Positions 46,404 to 59,680 of a stretch of DNA of 64,000 nucleotides are shown here, in pieces (position 1 is the first letter of the stretch; each line of letters begins with the position of its first letter). The notes below the pieces were generated by a model. The model saw only the letters and a program-made list of their open reading frames with translations. It was not told the origin of the DNA and ran no database searches. This DNA is from Pegea sp. RAD2-039 (Eukaryota > Chordata > Thaliacea > Salpida > Salpidae). Both the position numbers and the translations under genes were made by a program. Location: NCBI GenBank assembly GCA_034620365.1, contig JAQGEQ010000291.1, positions 186,001-250,000 on the forward strand. The letters are read 5' to 3'.

Positions 46404-47045
46404 GTTGATTCTTGGAACAGTAATTATTTGAAAAAATTATTCTTAAACTTTTAAGAATATCCTTTTATTAATAAATAGAAAAGATATTTGATAAGTATTT
46501 AATAATTTAAACTTATTTGGAAAGTAAAGAAGAAAGCGTAGTAAAAACTGAAGATTTTCAAAAGATATTTTTGTCTTGATAAACCATAGACATAAACCAA
46601 TTAAAGTTTGGATAAATATTGTCGAAATAGTTAAACGAAATACCCAAAATAGCAGAAAATCAAAAATATTTAAGCAAAAAATGCTTCAAAAGTAATAATC
46701 GATGTAAAATATTACAAACAAAAAGTGAAAAGTTAAAACTAAGAAATAACCGAGTAATGTAAATGAATATCATTTATGGCTATTTATTTTTCAGTCATCT
46801 GACAAGCAAACACATTAACCATCACTACAACGGAATAGAGAAAGTAAACAGGATGAAAGCTGCAGTGTTGACCGATTCTTTTTCTTCTCTAAACTGTTTA
46901 TTTGCACTGAATTCTACTTAAAGGGAAGTCATCGTCATTAGAATGACTAAAGATGGCTATTAAGTCTTCTGCAAACTTCTCTAAACTTATAAAATCAGTT
47001 ATGACTATCTAAAACTGCAACCACAAGATTCAGACCACCCAAGAT
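46404..47045. other. AT-rich stretch upstream of the candidate secreted gene
   Basis: No gene recognised. It would contain the promoter of the minus-strand gene starting at 46403 if that gene is real. Confidence 0.4.
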
Positions 47046-47270
47046 GTGTCCACCGGCCGTGATCGGGCTTGTGTCATTCTCAAGCTGGGTGACGCTTCAA
47101 TTCTTGCAAAGTTCAATCGACTCATTAAAAAAACTTTAATAATTAAATTTGATAAGCCTTTCAATAAAGCTGTTGTAACGTGTATCAAAACTTCGAATTC
47201 AAAAGCAACAATAGACAAAAGGCTTTTACTTGCTGCATTAAAACTCAGTCTATTGCACATTTCATCATAA
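47046..47270 (+). other. Unrecognised ORF pair on both strands
   Basis: A plus-strand frame (MSTGRDRACVILKLGDAS..., 74 aa) and a minus-strand frame (47290-47030, 86 aa) overlap fully. Base composition is less AT-rich than the surroundings, which suggests an old coding or mobile-element piece, but no domain is visible and the strand cannot be chosen. Confidence 0.25.
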
Positions 47271-47605
47271 AAACCACATATCTGGGACAAGACTATTCAA
47301 TTATGTCGATTTTAAGAATATAAAAAAATTTGTTCAGCTTATAGCCAGCAACTAAATTTGAATTGCCACAAAGCAAGTTTTCATTTAAAAATTTGTATTT
47401 TTCAAGTTTTGAATTACTGAAGTGTGCCAGCAAAATTTTATTCAATGTGTAGTAAATGGTAAAAGCAATTATACAATCGATGCTTTAACTTCAATGTTGT
47501 TCGATTTAAGCTTGTCTTAAGTTTAAGGTTTCATCCTAGCTGTGAATAAGCTTTTAATAGTTAAGCGTGATGACGTCATCAGTAACGTCACTACTCACCA
47601 GATAG

Positions 47606-48790
47606 TCATCATCTTCTCCTTTTATTTCGATGTCTTGTTCATCGAGAACAACCGGTTCGACACCAAAGAATAGAAACGTTGCTGATCCTACTTTCATCGG
47701 TGTGCATCCAGGCAACGGAGTCATCACGTGATTAACATTTCGATGTAGAAGTTACCACGTGATAAATATCAACTGACCGGCAAATTTCAATTTGAATACT
47801 GTTTAGGGTTAGAAAACTTACTTTTCAACTGGATGTTTTCCATATTTCATCAATTATCTAGTAGCAGTTGGTGATGTGTAGAAACAAAAGACTTTGTACT
47901 TGTCACTGATCGCCCAATATCTATTTTGGTTTGGGAATGTTGCTATACCTTTAAGCTGTTTATAAAATGATGAAGATGATGAAATACAAAAATAAAACAT
48001 TTAACTGACCATAACAGAAGTGACTCTATTTAATAATGTCCTATAAGTGAAGTATGTGTGATCAGTAATCCATCCAATATTTGTAGCAGAAAAGTATACA
48101 TCAACAGATGAATGTGAAATGATGAGTAAGAGATATTCACAACATATAACCAGTAACATGATGTACTACTCCCTGGTATCAACTTATCAACAAACAGATG
48201 AATTGGTTGAGGGACCTCACCTTTGGTTTGCCAGTTGAAACACTCGTGTACAACATGAAGAAGTCATCTTCACTTTTCATCCCGTTTCATTCTACGTCAC
48301 ATTTGACGGTGGCGTCATTCATGACATCATGCCACCATTTGGCCGTTTCAGCATTCCATTCAATCTATCAACACATGCAGAAAATGTTTTGAAATGACTT
48401 CAAACAAAAATAGTTGTTCTGAAGAATTTTTAGGAGAAAATTCAATTTTTTATATTTTCTCAAATATATATTTGAAAGAAGCAGTCGATCAATTACAAGA
48501 TTCTGTCTTTTAGTCAATTTTAGTTACAAATATTTGTAGATAAAGAAATAATTACATTGAAGCCTTCACAAGGTCGTTTTGCTAGATTCAAAAAACTATC
48601 TTTGTTGAAGTTATTAGCTGTGATGTATTTGACTTCAATGTAATGATCAATTAAATGATCTTTATCTTTGCATATATAAAGAGCTTTGTTTGAGATCTCC
48701 TTCAAATTGATTACATTGCAACCTTTGTAACTTCGATCTAAAACAATGTTTTGTGAAGTGAATTGTTTTTCAGAGAATTTTTGGTGGACT
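47606..48790 (-). pseudogene. Acetyl-CoA synthetase pseudogene block, inverted, second of three, exons in native order
   Basis: On the minus strand the middle exons follow in the normal ACS order: GCNVINLKEISNKALYICKD (about 48770-48555, no stop here), IEWNAETAKWWHDVM to MLYTSVSTGKPK (48392-48220), a glycine-to-serine/arginine-rich piece ending near 47990, GIATFPNQNRYWAISDKYKV and FCFYTSPTATR*LMKYGKHP (about 47960-47825, one TAA), and PLPGCTPMKVGSATF to the donor GTGAGT (about 47750-47600). This is the most complete ACS stretch in the window. It keeps the exon that is interrupted by LINE sequence in units A and B. It ends at a breakpoint near 47540, before the RTVYG exon. Confidence 0.82.
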
Positions 48791-48840
48791 ATTTACTAGA
48801 AAATATAAATGATTAACTTTAAAGAATAAGATGTAAAACC

Positions 48841-48975
48841 ATTAACTTCGTCATTAGTTGGCATATTCTCCCATTACCAATGCAATTACAACAAGAAGAA
48901 CAAGCAAGATTACGACGTTTGTTACAACAAGCAAGAGATCGACAACAACAAGAACGTATAAGCCTTTTTGAATAA
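48841..48975 (+). other. Terminal-exon-like fragment rich in Gln, Glu and Arg
   Basis: An open plus-strand frame contains PMQLQQEEQARLRRLLQQAR and then DRQQQERISLFE, ending at TAA 48973-48975. The heptad-like LRRLLQQ pattern suggests the end of a coiled coil. The composition is far from that of random AT-rich DNA. No upstream exon or family is recognised, so it may be a pseudogene piece. Confidence 0.35.
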
Positions 48976-49854
48976 CGATAAGGATCTTTGGAATAAAATC
49001 AGATGACCAAGTATACAACGATCTCATAATCTTACAATACTATCGTTGTCGCAATATAGAGGATATTTTTTGTTCTTGGAAAATATAAGGGACTATACAG
49101 GGTTTTTAATTAAGCGATCTTAACAAATTATGGGACAAAGGCTTCAAACTAACTTTGATACAGCTACTTTGGCTTCTAAGAATAACAGTTTCTTCTTAAA
49201 CTAGATGCAATATAGTTGAATTTAGCCTTGTGTTCGTCACCAATCTTTGGGCTCACTAAATAACTAGAAGTTGTATAAGTCCTAATGGCTTAAAATTATA
49301 TACTGTGTTCCAAACTAAAAGATATTCTTCTGAAATTTATTTAAACAGAAACTTAGCTTTAAAAAGAGCTTGAAAAATATTATGCTGAAAGTTGTAAGTA
49401 AATATGTAATATTTAATGTAGTATAAGTAAAGATAAATTTGAAAGTGATTAATTAATTTTATAGATTTTATAGTTGAACAATTAGAAAAAACTTTACAAA
49501 CTAACCACGCTTTAAACATCTAAAATTATATTTCAAATAAATAAAACAGAACAATTAGATTTTAAAATTTAGGATAAATATATTTAGAGAAACAGAATGA
49601 AATTCAGCATTCATTTGCATCACTTCACCAATGCACTTAGTAGATCTTTTAGCTTTCTTTCAAACCTGCTGAGTTATAAATTAAACAGTTCAAGTATAAA
49701 GATTATTGGAATACTAGTAGATATCATAAAGTAAAAATAATAAAGAGCAATTCACTTATTATAAAGAGCCTTATTAAGGGACTTGTTGTTTATCTTTAAT
49801 AATAATTAGTTTTAAAATGTTAAACCACATTTTACAACATGAAAATTAATTGGT
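48976..49854. other. AT-rich single-copy stretch
   Basis: No gene recognised. The minus-strand ORF at 49337-49519 is low-complexity and is not supported. Confidence 0.5.
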
Positions 49855-49930
49855 GTTTCCAGATTAAACATGAAGACACTGTTTTCTCTATCTTCACGGT
49901 TCAAACTAAGTTTTTTGTGCGTGTTATCAA
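49855..49930 (-). mobile_element. Short LINE ORF1 relic
   Basis: The minus-strand reading LNREDRENSVFMFN matches the ENSVIIFNVSETD region of the unit B ORF1 remnant, and the DNA is visibly similar to 34510-34570. Only about 75 bp can be aligned. Confidence 0.45.
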
Positions 49931-50211
49931 TAAAAGATTTATTTAAATTCAAGATTATTTGTGATCAATATTTCCGTCAAAAAGTCTGAATATTTTGATA
50001 TTCAGTTATTAATAAAAGATATCAAAAATTTTGAGATGAATTTCTAACTTGTTTATTTGAAGATATAAATTTAGTAAGTAACTTTATTTGAAAATTAATT
50101 TTGATTGGTGTTTAGTTATCAGTAAAATTGCTCCAACACTGTTTTAAACTAAATTTTTTCATTAAATTCTTTTGAAATTCAGTTAAGATTCAAATTTTTA
50201 TTTTTTTTCAG

Positions 50212-50320
50212 GATTTGGAAGCGGTTTTATTACAAAAACGTTTAAAACAATAAAGAGGTCTCAAGTGAAAGTTCATTGTGTGGTTTTTGGAGGTTCTGAA
50301 TCTAAAACAAATTGGCAAAG
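50212..50320 (+). other. Splice-bounded open segment, unassigned
   Basis: A TTTTTTTTCAG acceptor is followed by 35 open codons, including FGSGFITKTFKTIKRSQ and VKVHCVVFGGSESKTNWQ, and a GTTAGC donor-like site. HCVVFGG resembles the HSVVFGGF motif of the ACS N-terminal half, so it could be another ACS exon, but the flanks do not match. The right part is repeated at about 43165-43220, where the left part is missing. Confidence 0.3.
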
Positions 50321-52363
50321 GTTAGCAACTTAATTTCATTATTGAAAATTTATAAATTCCAAAAAAGGTTTTTTTGCGATGCTTGGTTTTTTATTAAATT
50401 TTTATTATTTCAATAGATTAATGGTGAAAATCTAAACTCGTGACTTTGTTTTAAAAATCTAGGTTGTTAATTAGTAATAAAATTTAAAGTAACCAACAAA
50501 ACCTTGAATAAAACATCAACAGATCCAAGTTTTTATATATAATCAGTTTGCTGAAATTACTCTTCATTGAGTTTAATGGGAAATCTGCTTTAGGTAACAA
50601 ACTCTGAGTAATATCAAAATTTTCTTATACAACTACTTAAGCTAAGACTCAAAACGTTTCTCTGATTTTTAAACACTAAAAGCTTTCTGGTAAAAAAAAG
50701 GAGTTAAAACTGTATTTGTATAAACATAAACATTCAGCTGAAGATAATTTTTATCTAATTCACACATGGCTACGGGTTATAAATTCAACAGTTCATATAG
50801 TAAACCAATATTAAAATCAAAAATATAAATGAAATGGAAATAGATATCATAAACTAAGATTAATAGAAAGAGTTTGTCTGAAAAAATGTTGTTTGTTTTA
50901 TTTGCATATCGATACAAATAAAAGTTATACCGCTTTTATAGAAAACAAAATACAATAAAAGTAGAAAGTTCATTTGAAGGCTTCAAGTATCACAAAAGTA
51001 TCGAAAAATAAGTTTTGTAAAAGTTCAAGTTTTCAAAAATTAGTTTTTTGTTGTAGGTTATATTTGTTTGATTGACATTAAAAGTATTAGAGAAATAACT
51101 TTTTACTTTTCTTATTGAATAGATGACTGCAGATGACAAATCATAAAGCTCCTATGACAAAATTAAAGTAGTATGAGCTAAAAGATGATGAAAAAGTAAT
51201 TGGTGTATACACAGATGAATCACTCGTGTACAACATAAAGAAGTCATCTTCACTTTTCATCCTGTTTCATTCTACGTCACATTTGACGGTGGCGTCAATC
51301 ATGACATCATGCCACCATTTGGCCTTTTCAGCATTCCATTCAATCTATCAACACATGCAGAAAATATTTTGAAATGATTTCAAACAAAAATAGTTGTTCT
51401 GAAGAATTTTTAGAAGAAAATTCAATTTTTTATATTTTCTCAAATATATTTTTGAAAGAAGCAGTCGATCAACTACAAGATTCTGTCTTTTAGTCAATTT
51501 TAATAACAAATATTTGAAGATAAATAAATAATCACCTTGAAACCATCACAAGGTCGTTTCGCTGGCTTCAAAAAACTATCTTTGTTGAAGTTATTAGCTG
51601 TGATGTGTTTGACTTCGATGTAATGATTAACTAAATGATGTTTATCTAAGTAAACTTAGAGAGCTTCGTTCGAGATCTCCTCCAAATTGATTACTTTGCA
51701 ACCTTTGTAACTTTGATCTAAAACAATGTTTTGTGAAGTGAATTGGTTTACAGAGAATTGTCGAGTATATACTAGAAAATATAAATGATTAACTTTAAAG
51801 AATAGATGGTTAGACTAAAATCCTGCAGTCACCAACAAGTTCACTTTCACATCTAATATTCTGCTGCGTAAAGATGCAGCAGCAAAGCCCCCAAACTAAA
51901 ACACAGAAAGAGGAAACCATCATAAAATCAAATGATGACTTACAACATTTGAATACATGGCACATGATGACATCGCTACCACTAGTTCTTATATCATAGG
52001 CATGTAAATCGCCACTCTTTCTCCTTTTTTCATTCCCAGAGATTTGAGAACATTCGAAACGTGATCCAGTAGTAACCATCTGCATCGCGATGGCAACCGT
52101 CGCCAGGTACATAGTAACCCGGAAAGCGTTGAAAGAAGATCTTTTCAAATCGCTTTTGGTCCCCATAAACAGTCCTCATGATGCCTAGCCACGGTCAGTT
52201 AAACACCTGGGCTTTTAATAGTTAAGTGTGATGACGTCATCAATGACATCACTACTCACCAGATAGTCATCACCTTCTCCTTTGATTTCGACGTCTTGTT
52301 GATCGAGAATAACCGGTTCGACACCAAGGAATAGAAACGTTGCTGATCCTGCTTTCATCAGAC
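50268..52363. repeat. 2.1-kb direct duplication, right copy
   Basis: Matches 43165-45256 in the same orientation. It ends within GCTTTCATCAG, where the sequence changes to the spacer that precedes the Kelch pseudogene in unit B (from about 26986). The right end is therefore a rearrangement junction. Confidence 0.88.
51215..52358 (-). pseudogene. Acetyl-CoA synthetase pseudogene block, inverted, third of three
   Basis: A near-copy of 44110-45290 within the direct duplication. It has the MKAGSATFLFLGVE exon, the [11 protein letters not shown] to DADGYYW exon fused to the N-terminal segment, the CKVINLEEIS exon and the truncated MKSEDDFFMLYTSDS end. The AMP-binding loop is further changed (YTSDSS). 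The 118-aa ORF at 52166-51810 is a shadow frame of the fusion exon. Confidence 0.82.
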
Positions 52364-52720
52364 CAAGTGCTGTAAACAAGATCTTTATTCTTTACTCTTT
52401 TATTTTTAATCTTAGATCGTTAAAAAATGTTTTAGTTGTACAGAATTTGTTTATTATTTAAGAAAAAAAAATTGTAGTAAACTTAATGAACTTTGAATGC
52501 TGAACAGCTAGAAACAAAAAACATCTGATTTGATGATTAAAATAAATCTCTATATTCTAACAAACTTTTATATATTTGTAAATTATCAAACAACTAAAAG
52601 ATGAAAATATTCATGTAAACATTGATTTTATTCTAAATATTTTTGAAAATTTACACGACCTCAAAAGCAAGTCTATACTGAAAATAAACCTCACAGCAGT
52701 GTTTTAGTAAAATGTAATTA
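52364..52720. other. Spacer where unit C colinearity begins
   Basis: Homologous to unit B 26986-27343 and noncoding. From here to the right edge the order matches units A and B. Confidence 0.7.
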
Positions 52721-55043
52721 TTAAAATAGGAAATTTGCACATAGGCCAGGTACACTTGGTTGATAGCTGACTACAACTTGTTCAAAAAATTCATTTGATC
52801 TTGCAACTTCATTCCATTCGTCTGTTACTTTGTTGTAACATTCGACAATTTCAACATCAGGCTCACCTCCGGATACAATTCCTGAAACAATCAGCAAGCT
52901 CGTAACAATTATACAAATTATTGTAAACATTATAGAAAATTTGATTAAAAAGTTTTTCAATTCCAAATATAAGAAAAATTTTACCAAAAACATAAATCTT
53001 CTTGAAGACAACAGCTTTTGGGCATGATCTTGTATACTTCATACATGCTACAAATTCCCAATTATCATTGAGGACATCGTATCATACAACAGATTTTTAA
53101 TTTTTTTCGTCATTTAAACCACCAATATAGTTGCGTAGCGTTACTGCATCTTTAATGATTTTAGAATTAGTTATCATCATAAGATCAAAACGTCATCGTG
53201 ACGTCATCAGCAAGTACCTGGTGTACATCGAGGTGTCAACATCGATTGTGCAGAGCTCCATTCATCTTTTTGTGTGACATATTTCTCCACAAAAGTAACT
53301 GAATGCATGAAATCATCGACCGCATAGAACATCCGGTTGAAGACAGCACAACCGAAAAAGTAACGACTTCTAATTATCGAAGCTTTTTCCATCCATTCAT
53401 CAGTGGTCGGATCGTATCCGGTAATAAAATAATCGTTTTTAACAAATAAATTTTTAGTTGAAAGTTTCATTTCATCACTCACTTCATCAATCTGTTTTTA
53501 TTAACTTCATTTACGTATAATTCGTGATCAATTATTCCAATTCTCGGAAAAAGCAAGTTCTTGTTTAAACTTTTGCACTTCTTCTACTTATTTGAAATTG
53601 GGTCCTATTTACATATGTGATGACGTCATATTTAGTTTGCATTGATGATGTAATCATTTGGTTCATGCTTCTAACCTTTCCAAGTAACCATTATTATTAA
53701 GCATATAAATGAAACCGTTCATTACAACCGAACTTGATTGATCTGATGCACATGGAAGATATATCTTTGGAAGTTTAAAGCAAACATCGGTTTCAGACAA
53801 ACGGAACTCTACACTTTTCAATGATCTCTCATCGCGTCGATAACCTGGGACGTAGAACACCTGTGACGTCATAAGTCAGTTTTGAAGTGAAAAGATTTAA
53901 TCAAATACTCTAACCCGCGGATTATCAAGTTATCTTGGCTTGCTTTCAATTGGGATGTAAGCTTTTAGGTCTTCGATGACCTTGCTGAGATTTTCAAAAC
54001 AAGTAGATTTAATTATTTCACAATTTTCTAATTTCATAGAAACCAAATTTGGTTGTATCAAATGGCAACGTACCAAGAGAAATCACAATTTTCACAAATC
54101 TACAACTTTATAGTTTCTAGATACTTTGGTTCTTAATTAACTTATTTAAGCAATGTTGTCTTGATATTAAATCATATTTGACCCACTCTAGAAGAGCATC
54201 GAATACTTGGGATTCACAAACCACATGAAGCTGATTTTTAGAAATTATTTTAGTAATTTCTGAGTCTGTTTGTGATTTGAAATCTTCAGTTTGCGAAATT
54301 TGGTAAATATCATGAGATCAATCAAAATTTTTTCTTATTAAATAAGAAAAAAGGAAAATCAGTAGAAATAAGCAAGCAAGGAAATATTTCATAAATATTT
54401 AAGTTTGATGAAGTAGAACAAATCTTTTAATTTAATAAGCTTAAGCCAAGAAAAAAACATTTCTCTATTTTCTTATTTCTATAAAGTTTTCTCCAATAAA
54501 TTTTTCTAGTTTAGTTGAAAGCTTCTTATATCTATAATTATTAGAAATGGTTACAAGTTGAATGCATTCAGACATTTCTATTTTACTTTCAATGAAATTG
54601 TAATTGATAAAGTATAGTAATGACAAGAAACATTAAAAGCACCTCATTTATAAAACTAGCTTACTTACTACATAACTTCTCTAAACCAATTATTTGATAT
54701 ATGGAATCTGCGATCATGAGTTTCTCAATATTCTAATCATTGATTAGTATTTCCTTTTTGTAAATATAATGTAGAAGATGCGAACATACATTTGGGTCTT
54801 CCTCATCTATGATAACTTCTCCAGAATGTACTTCTTTATATCCGCCTTAATAAATTCAAATAATTTTTGTGTTCATATATTCAGTTATTTTACAACTAAA
54901 GTTGAATCTTGAATCTAACTCACCACGAAAAATTGCTTCAAAATAAGGTGAGGCAGCAGCTAATATTCGTTTGTGACAATTGTATCTTCTTTCCAAGTCT
55001 TCCAATTTTACTTTAATGGTAACATCACAAATAAAAGAATTTT
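52721..55043 (-). pseudogene. BTB-BACK-Kelch (KLHL-like) pseudogene, unit C
   Basis: Same exon set as in A and B, with the same three nonsense codons (BTB exon 2, end of BACK, third Kelch exon). Two features differ. The BTB exon 2 donor is intact (GTAAGC, GT at 54664-54663) where A and B have ATAAGC. The first BTB exon has one fewer copy of a 9-bp in-frame repeat (KLEDLERRY instead of KLEDLEDLERRY). The donor after BACK exon 2 is CAAAGT, as in A. The last Kelch exon (VECYNKVTDEWNEV) is open to the natural stop. Confidence 0.88.
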
Positions 55044-55099
55044 CTGTAGAGTTATTTAGATTTAGACGAAATTAGTATAATTATTTACTTCCAAAAATT

Positions 55100-57200
55100 C
55101 ATCTCTAAAAAAACCAAAAGTATAATTTATATTGATATCAAAATTTTTGTAAAGATAATCAAAATAAATATGGCAAAAGCTAAGCATAATTATCTTTTAG
55201 AAATAATATGAAAAGTCTTTAAGAGCTAAAGAATCAAAATAACTTAATTTTGTGACACCTTCAAAATAGTTGTTTTGGTAATTGGTACATACAAAGAGAT
55301 AAAATATAAGGATTTAATAAAAAAAAAAAACAAGTTTTTGTTGGATCTCTATATAAAAAATAATCTAAAAGAAGGAATCAATTATTAACAATTATTAAGT
55401 TGGTTTGGTTAGGAATGAAAACAATCCAATTATAAATTAATTACAACTCAATTTATAAGATAAGCTTTTGATTTAAAATTTAGCACAAACTATTAGTAAG
55501 ACCAAAGGATTGAAATTAAAGTTTGTAACTGTTAAATACACCAGAGTTTGTTTGTATGAAAGTATGATACACTTTTAAGATTAAATTGTATTTATTACAA
55601 CTATTTACAAAATGTTAAAAAGGTTTTACCTCAATAAATGCTACATAAGGCTGTAACAGTTTTGAAAAACAAAACGTTTCATTCAGGAGAAAAACAATTT
55701 TAAAACAAATACAGCTCAACTGATTTTACAGATATTTTAAGGAGTTTAAAACTTTCCAAAAATTTTCCATTGTTTACAGTTTAAAATATTAGACTAATAA
55801 GAACTTACTTTAGAAAGGAGAAGAAACACTTTATTTTAATAAAACTTTCCAAAAATTTTCCATTGTTTACAATTTGAAAAATTAGATTAATAAAGTTTTA
55901 ACTTTAAAAGTAAACCAAACTCTTTACTAAAAAAAAATCAAAAATTTTCCACTGTGTAGAAAATGATTTTTAGAAGTAAATATGAAATATTAGAGTAATG
56001 AACTTTGGACTTAAGAATAAAAACAAAACTTTTATCAAAACAAACTGTTTTTAACACAATTAAAAACTAAAGAAAACTAATCACTCACTTACTTTTAACT
56101 AAAATATAGTTTTGTAAATGTAATTAAAATAATTATGGCAAAAGCTAAGCATAATTATCTTTCAGAAAAAGTTTAAAAATTGTTAAAATCTAAAAAATCT
56201 AAATAACTTAATTTTGTGAAACTTTTAAAATAATTTTTTTGGTAATTGTTGTGATAAATGAAATAATAAAGTAATGAAATATATGGATTTATTAAAAAAA
56301 ACCTTCAAACAAATTTTTATGGGATATCTATTTAAAAAATAATGTTAAAACAAGAATCAATTATTTAAAATTTTCAAATTGGTTTAGTTATGAATGAAAA
56401 CAATCCAAGTATAAATTAATTACAACTCAATTTGTAGAAAAGCTATTAGTTTAAAATTTAGCATAAACTAATAGTAGGAAAGAAAGATTGAATTTAAAGT
56501 TTGTAACTGTTAAATATAAAGAGTTTGTTTGTATGAAAGTATGATACACGTATAAGTTTAAATTGTATTTCTTAAAATTATTTACAAGATGTTAAAAAGG
56601 TTTTACCTCAATATATGCTACATAAGGCTGCGACAGTTTTGAAAAACAAAACATTTCATTATGTAAGAAAACATTTTATAATAAAAACAGCTCAACTGAT
56701 ATTCCAGATATTTTAAGGAGTTTAAAACTTTCTAAAAATTTTCCATTGTTTACAATTTGAAATATCAGATCAATAGGAATTTAATTTAGAAAGGAGAAAA
56801 AACTCTATTTTTTAGGAAAACTTTCCAAAAATTTTCCATTGTTTACAATTTGAAATATTAGACTAATAAAGTTGTAGCTTTAAAAGTAAACCAAACTCTT
56901 TACTAAAAAAAAATTCAAAAAGTTTCTTCTTTGTAGAAAATGATTTTTCGAAGTAAATATGAAATATTAGACTTATAAAGTTTTATCTTAAGAAATAAAC
57001 CAAAATTTTTATTAAAACAAATTGTGTTTAACACACTAAAAAACTAAAGAAAACTAATCACTCATTAATTTTTTATTGAAAAAAGTTTTGTAAAGATATT
57101 CAAAATAATTATGGATAACTATTTAAAAAATAAATGTTAAAAAAGGAATCAGTTATAAAATTTCTTTAATTTGGTTTAGTTATGCATGAAAATAATCATA
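55100..57200. repeat. Tandem array of about 970-bp AT-rich units, unit C (about 2 copies)
   Basis: Marker TTTAAAATTTAGCA recurs near 55473 and 56452. Same family as 9690-12770, with one unit fewer than A. Confidence 0.82.
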
Positions 57201-58088
57201 ACTTTGTTGAAGTAGATGCTTCTTAAAATAGTTTTGCATCTTATTGGAAAAATAAATTATAAATTAATGATTTTTTCAGAAACTTAAATTGACTTTTGAA
57301 TATAAACCATTTTTAGAGTTTTAAAAGTTTTCATGATATTATAGCCACCACATGTTTTGAATTTCTTAAATTGAAGAATAACTAGTACATCTTGTCAACA
57401 ACTGAAAAAACAGCTCAAACTTTTCAACTCTGAAAAGTTCGGGAAAACAAGCTGGAATTTAATTTTGAAAGAAAACTGGTTCTTTCGATTATATAAACAA
57501 CCTGCTGTTTTTATAATTGATCAAATATTATAAATAGTGTAATATACTTCATGTGAAGCTCATTTGCGAAAAACTTTGAGGTCAGCTACCAGCTCTGTTA
57601 GAAAGTGGAAGATGGTTGAGCTTTAGTGAGAAAATTAGTTTTTTGTCGGAAGAAAAGATAACAAATTTATGATAAAACACTCTTCTTATGATCATTTTTG
57701 GAAAATAAGTCAATGACTACCCTTATTGTTCAGCTTTTTCGAAAGTGTCGTGATAAGGAGTTAAGCTGCAAGTTTGTAGCTTGTTTACTCAGTAAGTGTG
57801 ATTGAAGCTGTCAACAAGTTGTTCTCATAAGCTATTTTGAATGTTATAGAAAAGTGATTTGCATTTAGATTTCAAGTCAAATTGAACAAAGCTTAGAGAT
57901 GAGGCAACAGCAATTTTTATTAATATTTCATTTCTATGTTGCATTTATTATTTTTATCTAGGTTGTATACATGTCATATATAGAAGCTTATTATTACTGT
58001 TTTGTATAATAATATACCATTAAGCTTGAAATAACAACTAAAAATTTGTTTTGAAAAATTACACTAAAATTTTAACCTGTTTTTCCAG
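57201..58088. other. Region upstream of the SAND gene, unit C
   Basis: Conserved with A and B; no exon recognised. Candidate promoter region only by position. Confidence 0.4.
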
Positions 58089-59457
58089 AATTGACTAGTT
58101 GTTTAATATGTTTAAGATTAACTCAAATGATGCTTTCTTCTCTGCATTTGTTTATGATTCTAGAACAACCGTTGGAGATCAAAAAGCTCCTTTAAATCTT
58201 GTAAAGAGAGAGCGTAACCTTGACACAAATGATGGAGCTTCTCAACCACTCAGGGTTGGAAATCAGGACTGGTACTTAATTTATTTTTACTAATTGATTT
58301 ATTACTAATTTGAAATTTCAACTCACATTGTTATGAATGAGTTCAATATAACTATAAGAATTACAAAAAGGTCGAGTAATAAAGTTTACTTCAGGTTACA
58401 GGTAAAACAGGAAAATGGAGATCAAGTTAAGATGGAAGTTTTGACTTCTGCTATTCCTTCCGGTAAAATAAGTCTTAAAATCTAAATTTAAAAAAATTAA
58501 TTGTTGATTGTATTCGGTCAGAAAACGTTTGCAGATCCACTTATGGGAGTGGTATCCATGTCAAGAAATATATTTTTGACCTGAAAAAAGCTGTGAACTT
58601 GAGATTGTTTTTCATAACTAATGGTGTTGGTGACGTTAAACTGCCAGTGAAATGTGGGAGCAAACACGGCTTTCTATACTGTTCATCATTCATTAGAGGA
58701 AGTGAAGGTAAATTATTAAAAAGTAAAATCAAGTTTTGAAATTTTTAAATGAAGGAAGATGTATACTTGCTGGAAATCGATGGTTAACACCAATCGAGTT
58801 CCAAAATTATAGTGGAAAGCGACACGACTGGAAGTTAAACATTAAAACAGGAGGGATAAATATACGAAGCCTAATTAAACTTGGGGTCCTGGCACCTCAT
58901 CGATTTGATTGTACATGTAATGAATGTGGAATCGTAAACTGTGCTAAGTTTGTGAGTTACTGTAATTTAATAATTCTTTAATAATAAAGAATATTAAAAG
59001 TAAAAAAAAAACAGAAAATGTTTTTATAACGTACTTGTTTTTAGGTTATTTTGAATAACAACTTTGTTTTTCTAATATTTAGTTTTAGCTTCATATATTA
59101 TTCAAAGAATTAAATTGAAAGTTGATTTATTTATATAATCTTTTTTATTAAAAATTTAATAAAATCTCAATTAAAGGAAAGACTTTGCAATCGATGCACC
59201 ATAAAAGATTTTCTAAATTTTGAAATTTTTGGTACAAACTAGTTGACCAAACTAAAATAAAAATAAAAACTTTGTAAAGTATTTAGATTGAAATTAATTT
59301 CGTGGTCAGTTAAATGAACTTTTATTTATTATTTCAGGTAAAAGGACAACTGTCCCAGCATACAGTAGTCTCAAACATTCAACAAGCGAGAATCCAAAAT
59401 GCCTTTCATTCTCTTCATGTACCAACTAGTGAAGACTCTCTAAATAGAATGCCATAG
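58089..59457 (+). CDS. SAND-domain protein, five coding exons, intact, unit C
   Basis: Exons are 58089-58271, 58395-58462, 58522-58707, 58755-58951 and 59338-59457; ATG 58108, stop TAG 59455-59457, 244 residues. Exon 1 is the same as in A at the protein level (TTVGDQ, NDGAS, PLRVG). Exon 2 reads VKQENGDQ, and the SAND core has Met to Ile in TGGINIRSLI. Splice sites, HDWK motif and the CTCNECGIVNC cluster are intact. With A and B this makes three potentially active paralogues in the window. Confidence 0.84.
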
Positions 59458-59680
59458 GAGCAAGTTACAAGTGCTTATTTAAATTGTGCATATAGAGACG
59501 TTGTGTACGTGATGCAAAAAAATATAGTTTTATGTTTATCAATTAATAAACAATAAATTTATCCAAATATTTTTCATTCTTTTAATGAAAATTCAGAAAT
59601 CTTTGAAAGTTTTTAAACTTTTTGAAAATGAGATTCCTTAGAAAGGGTATAGCATTGCTCAATCATTATCTTTAGCTTTA

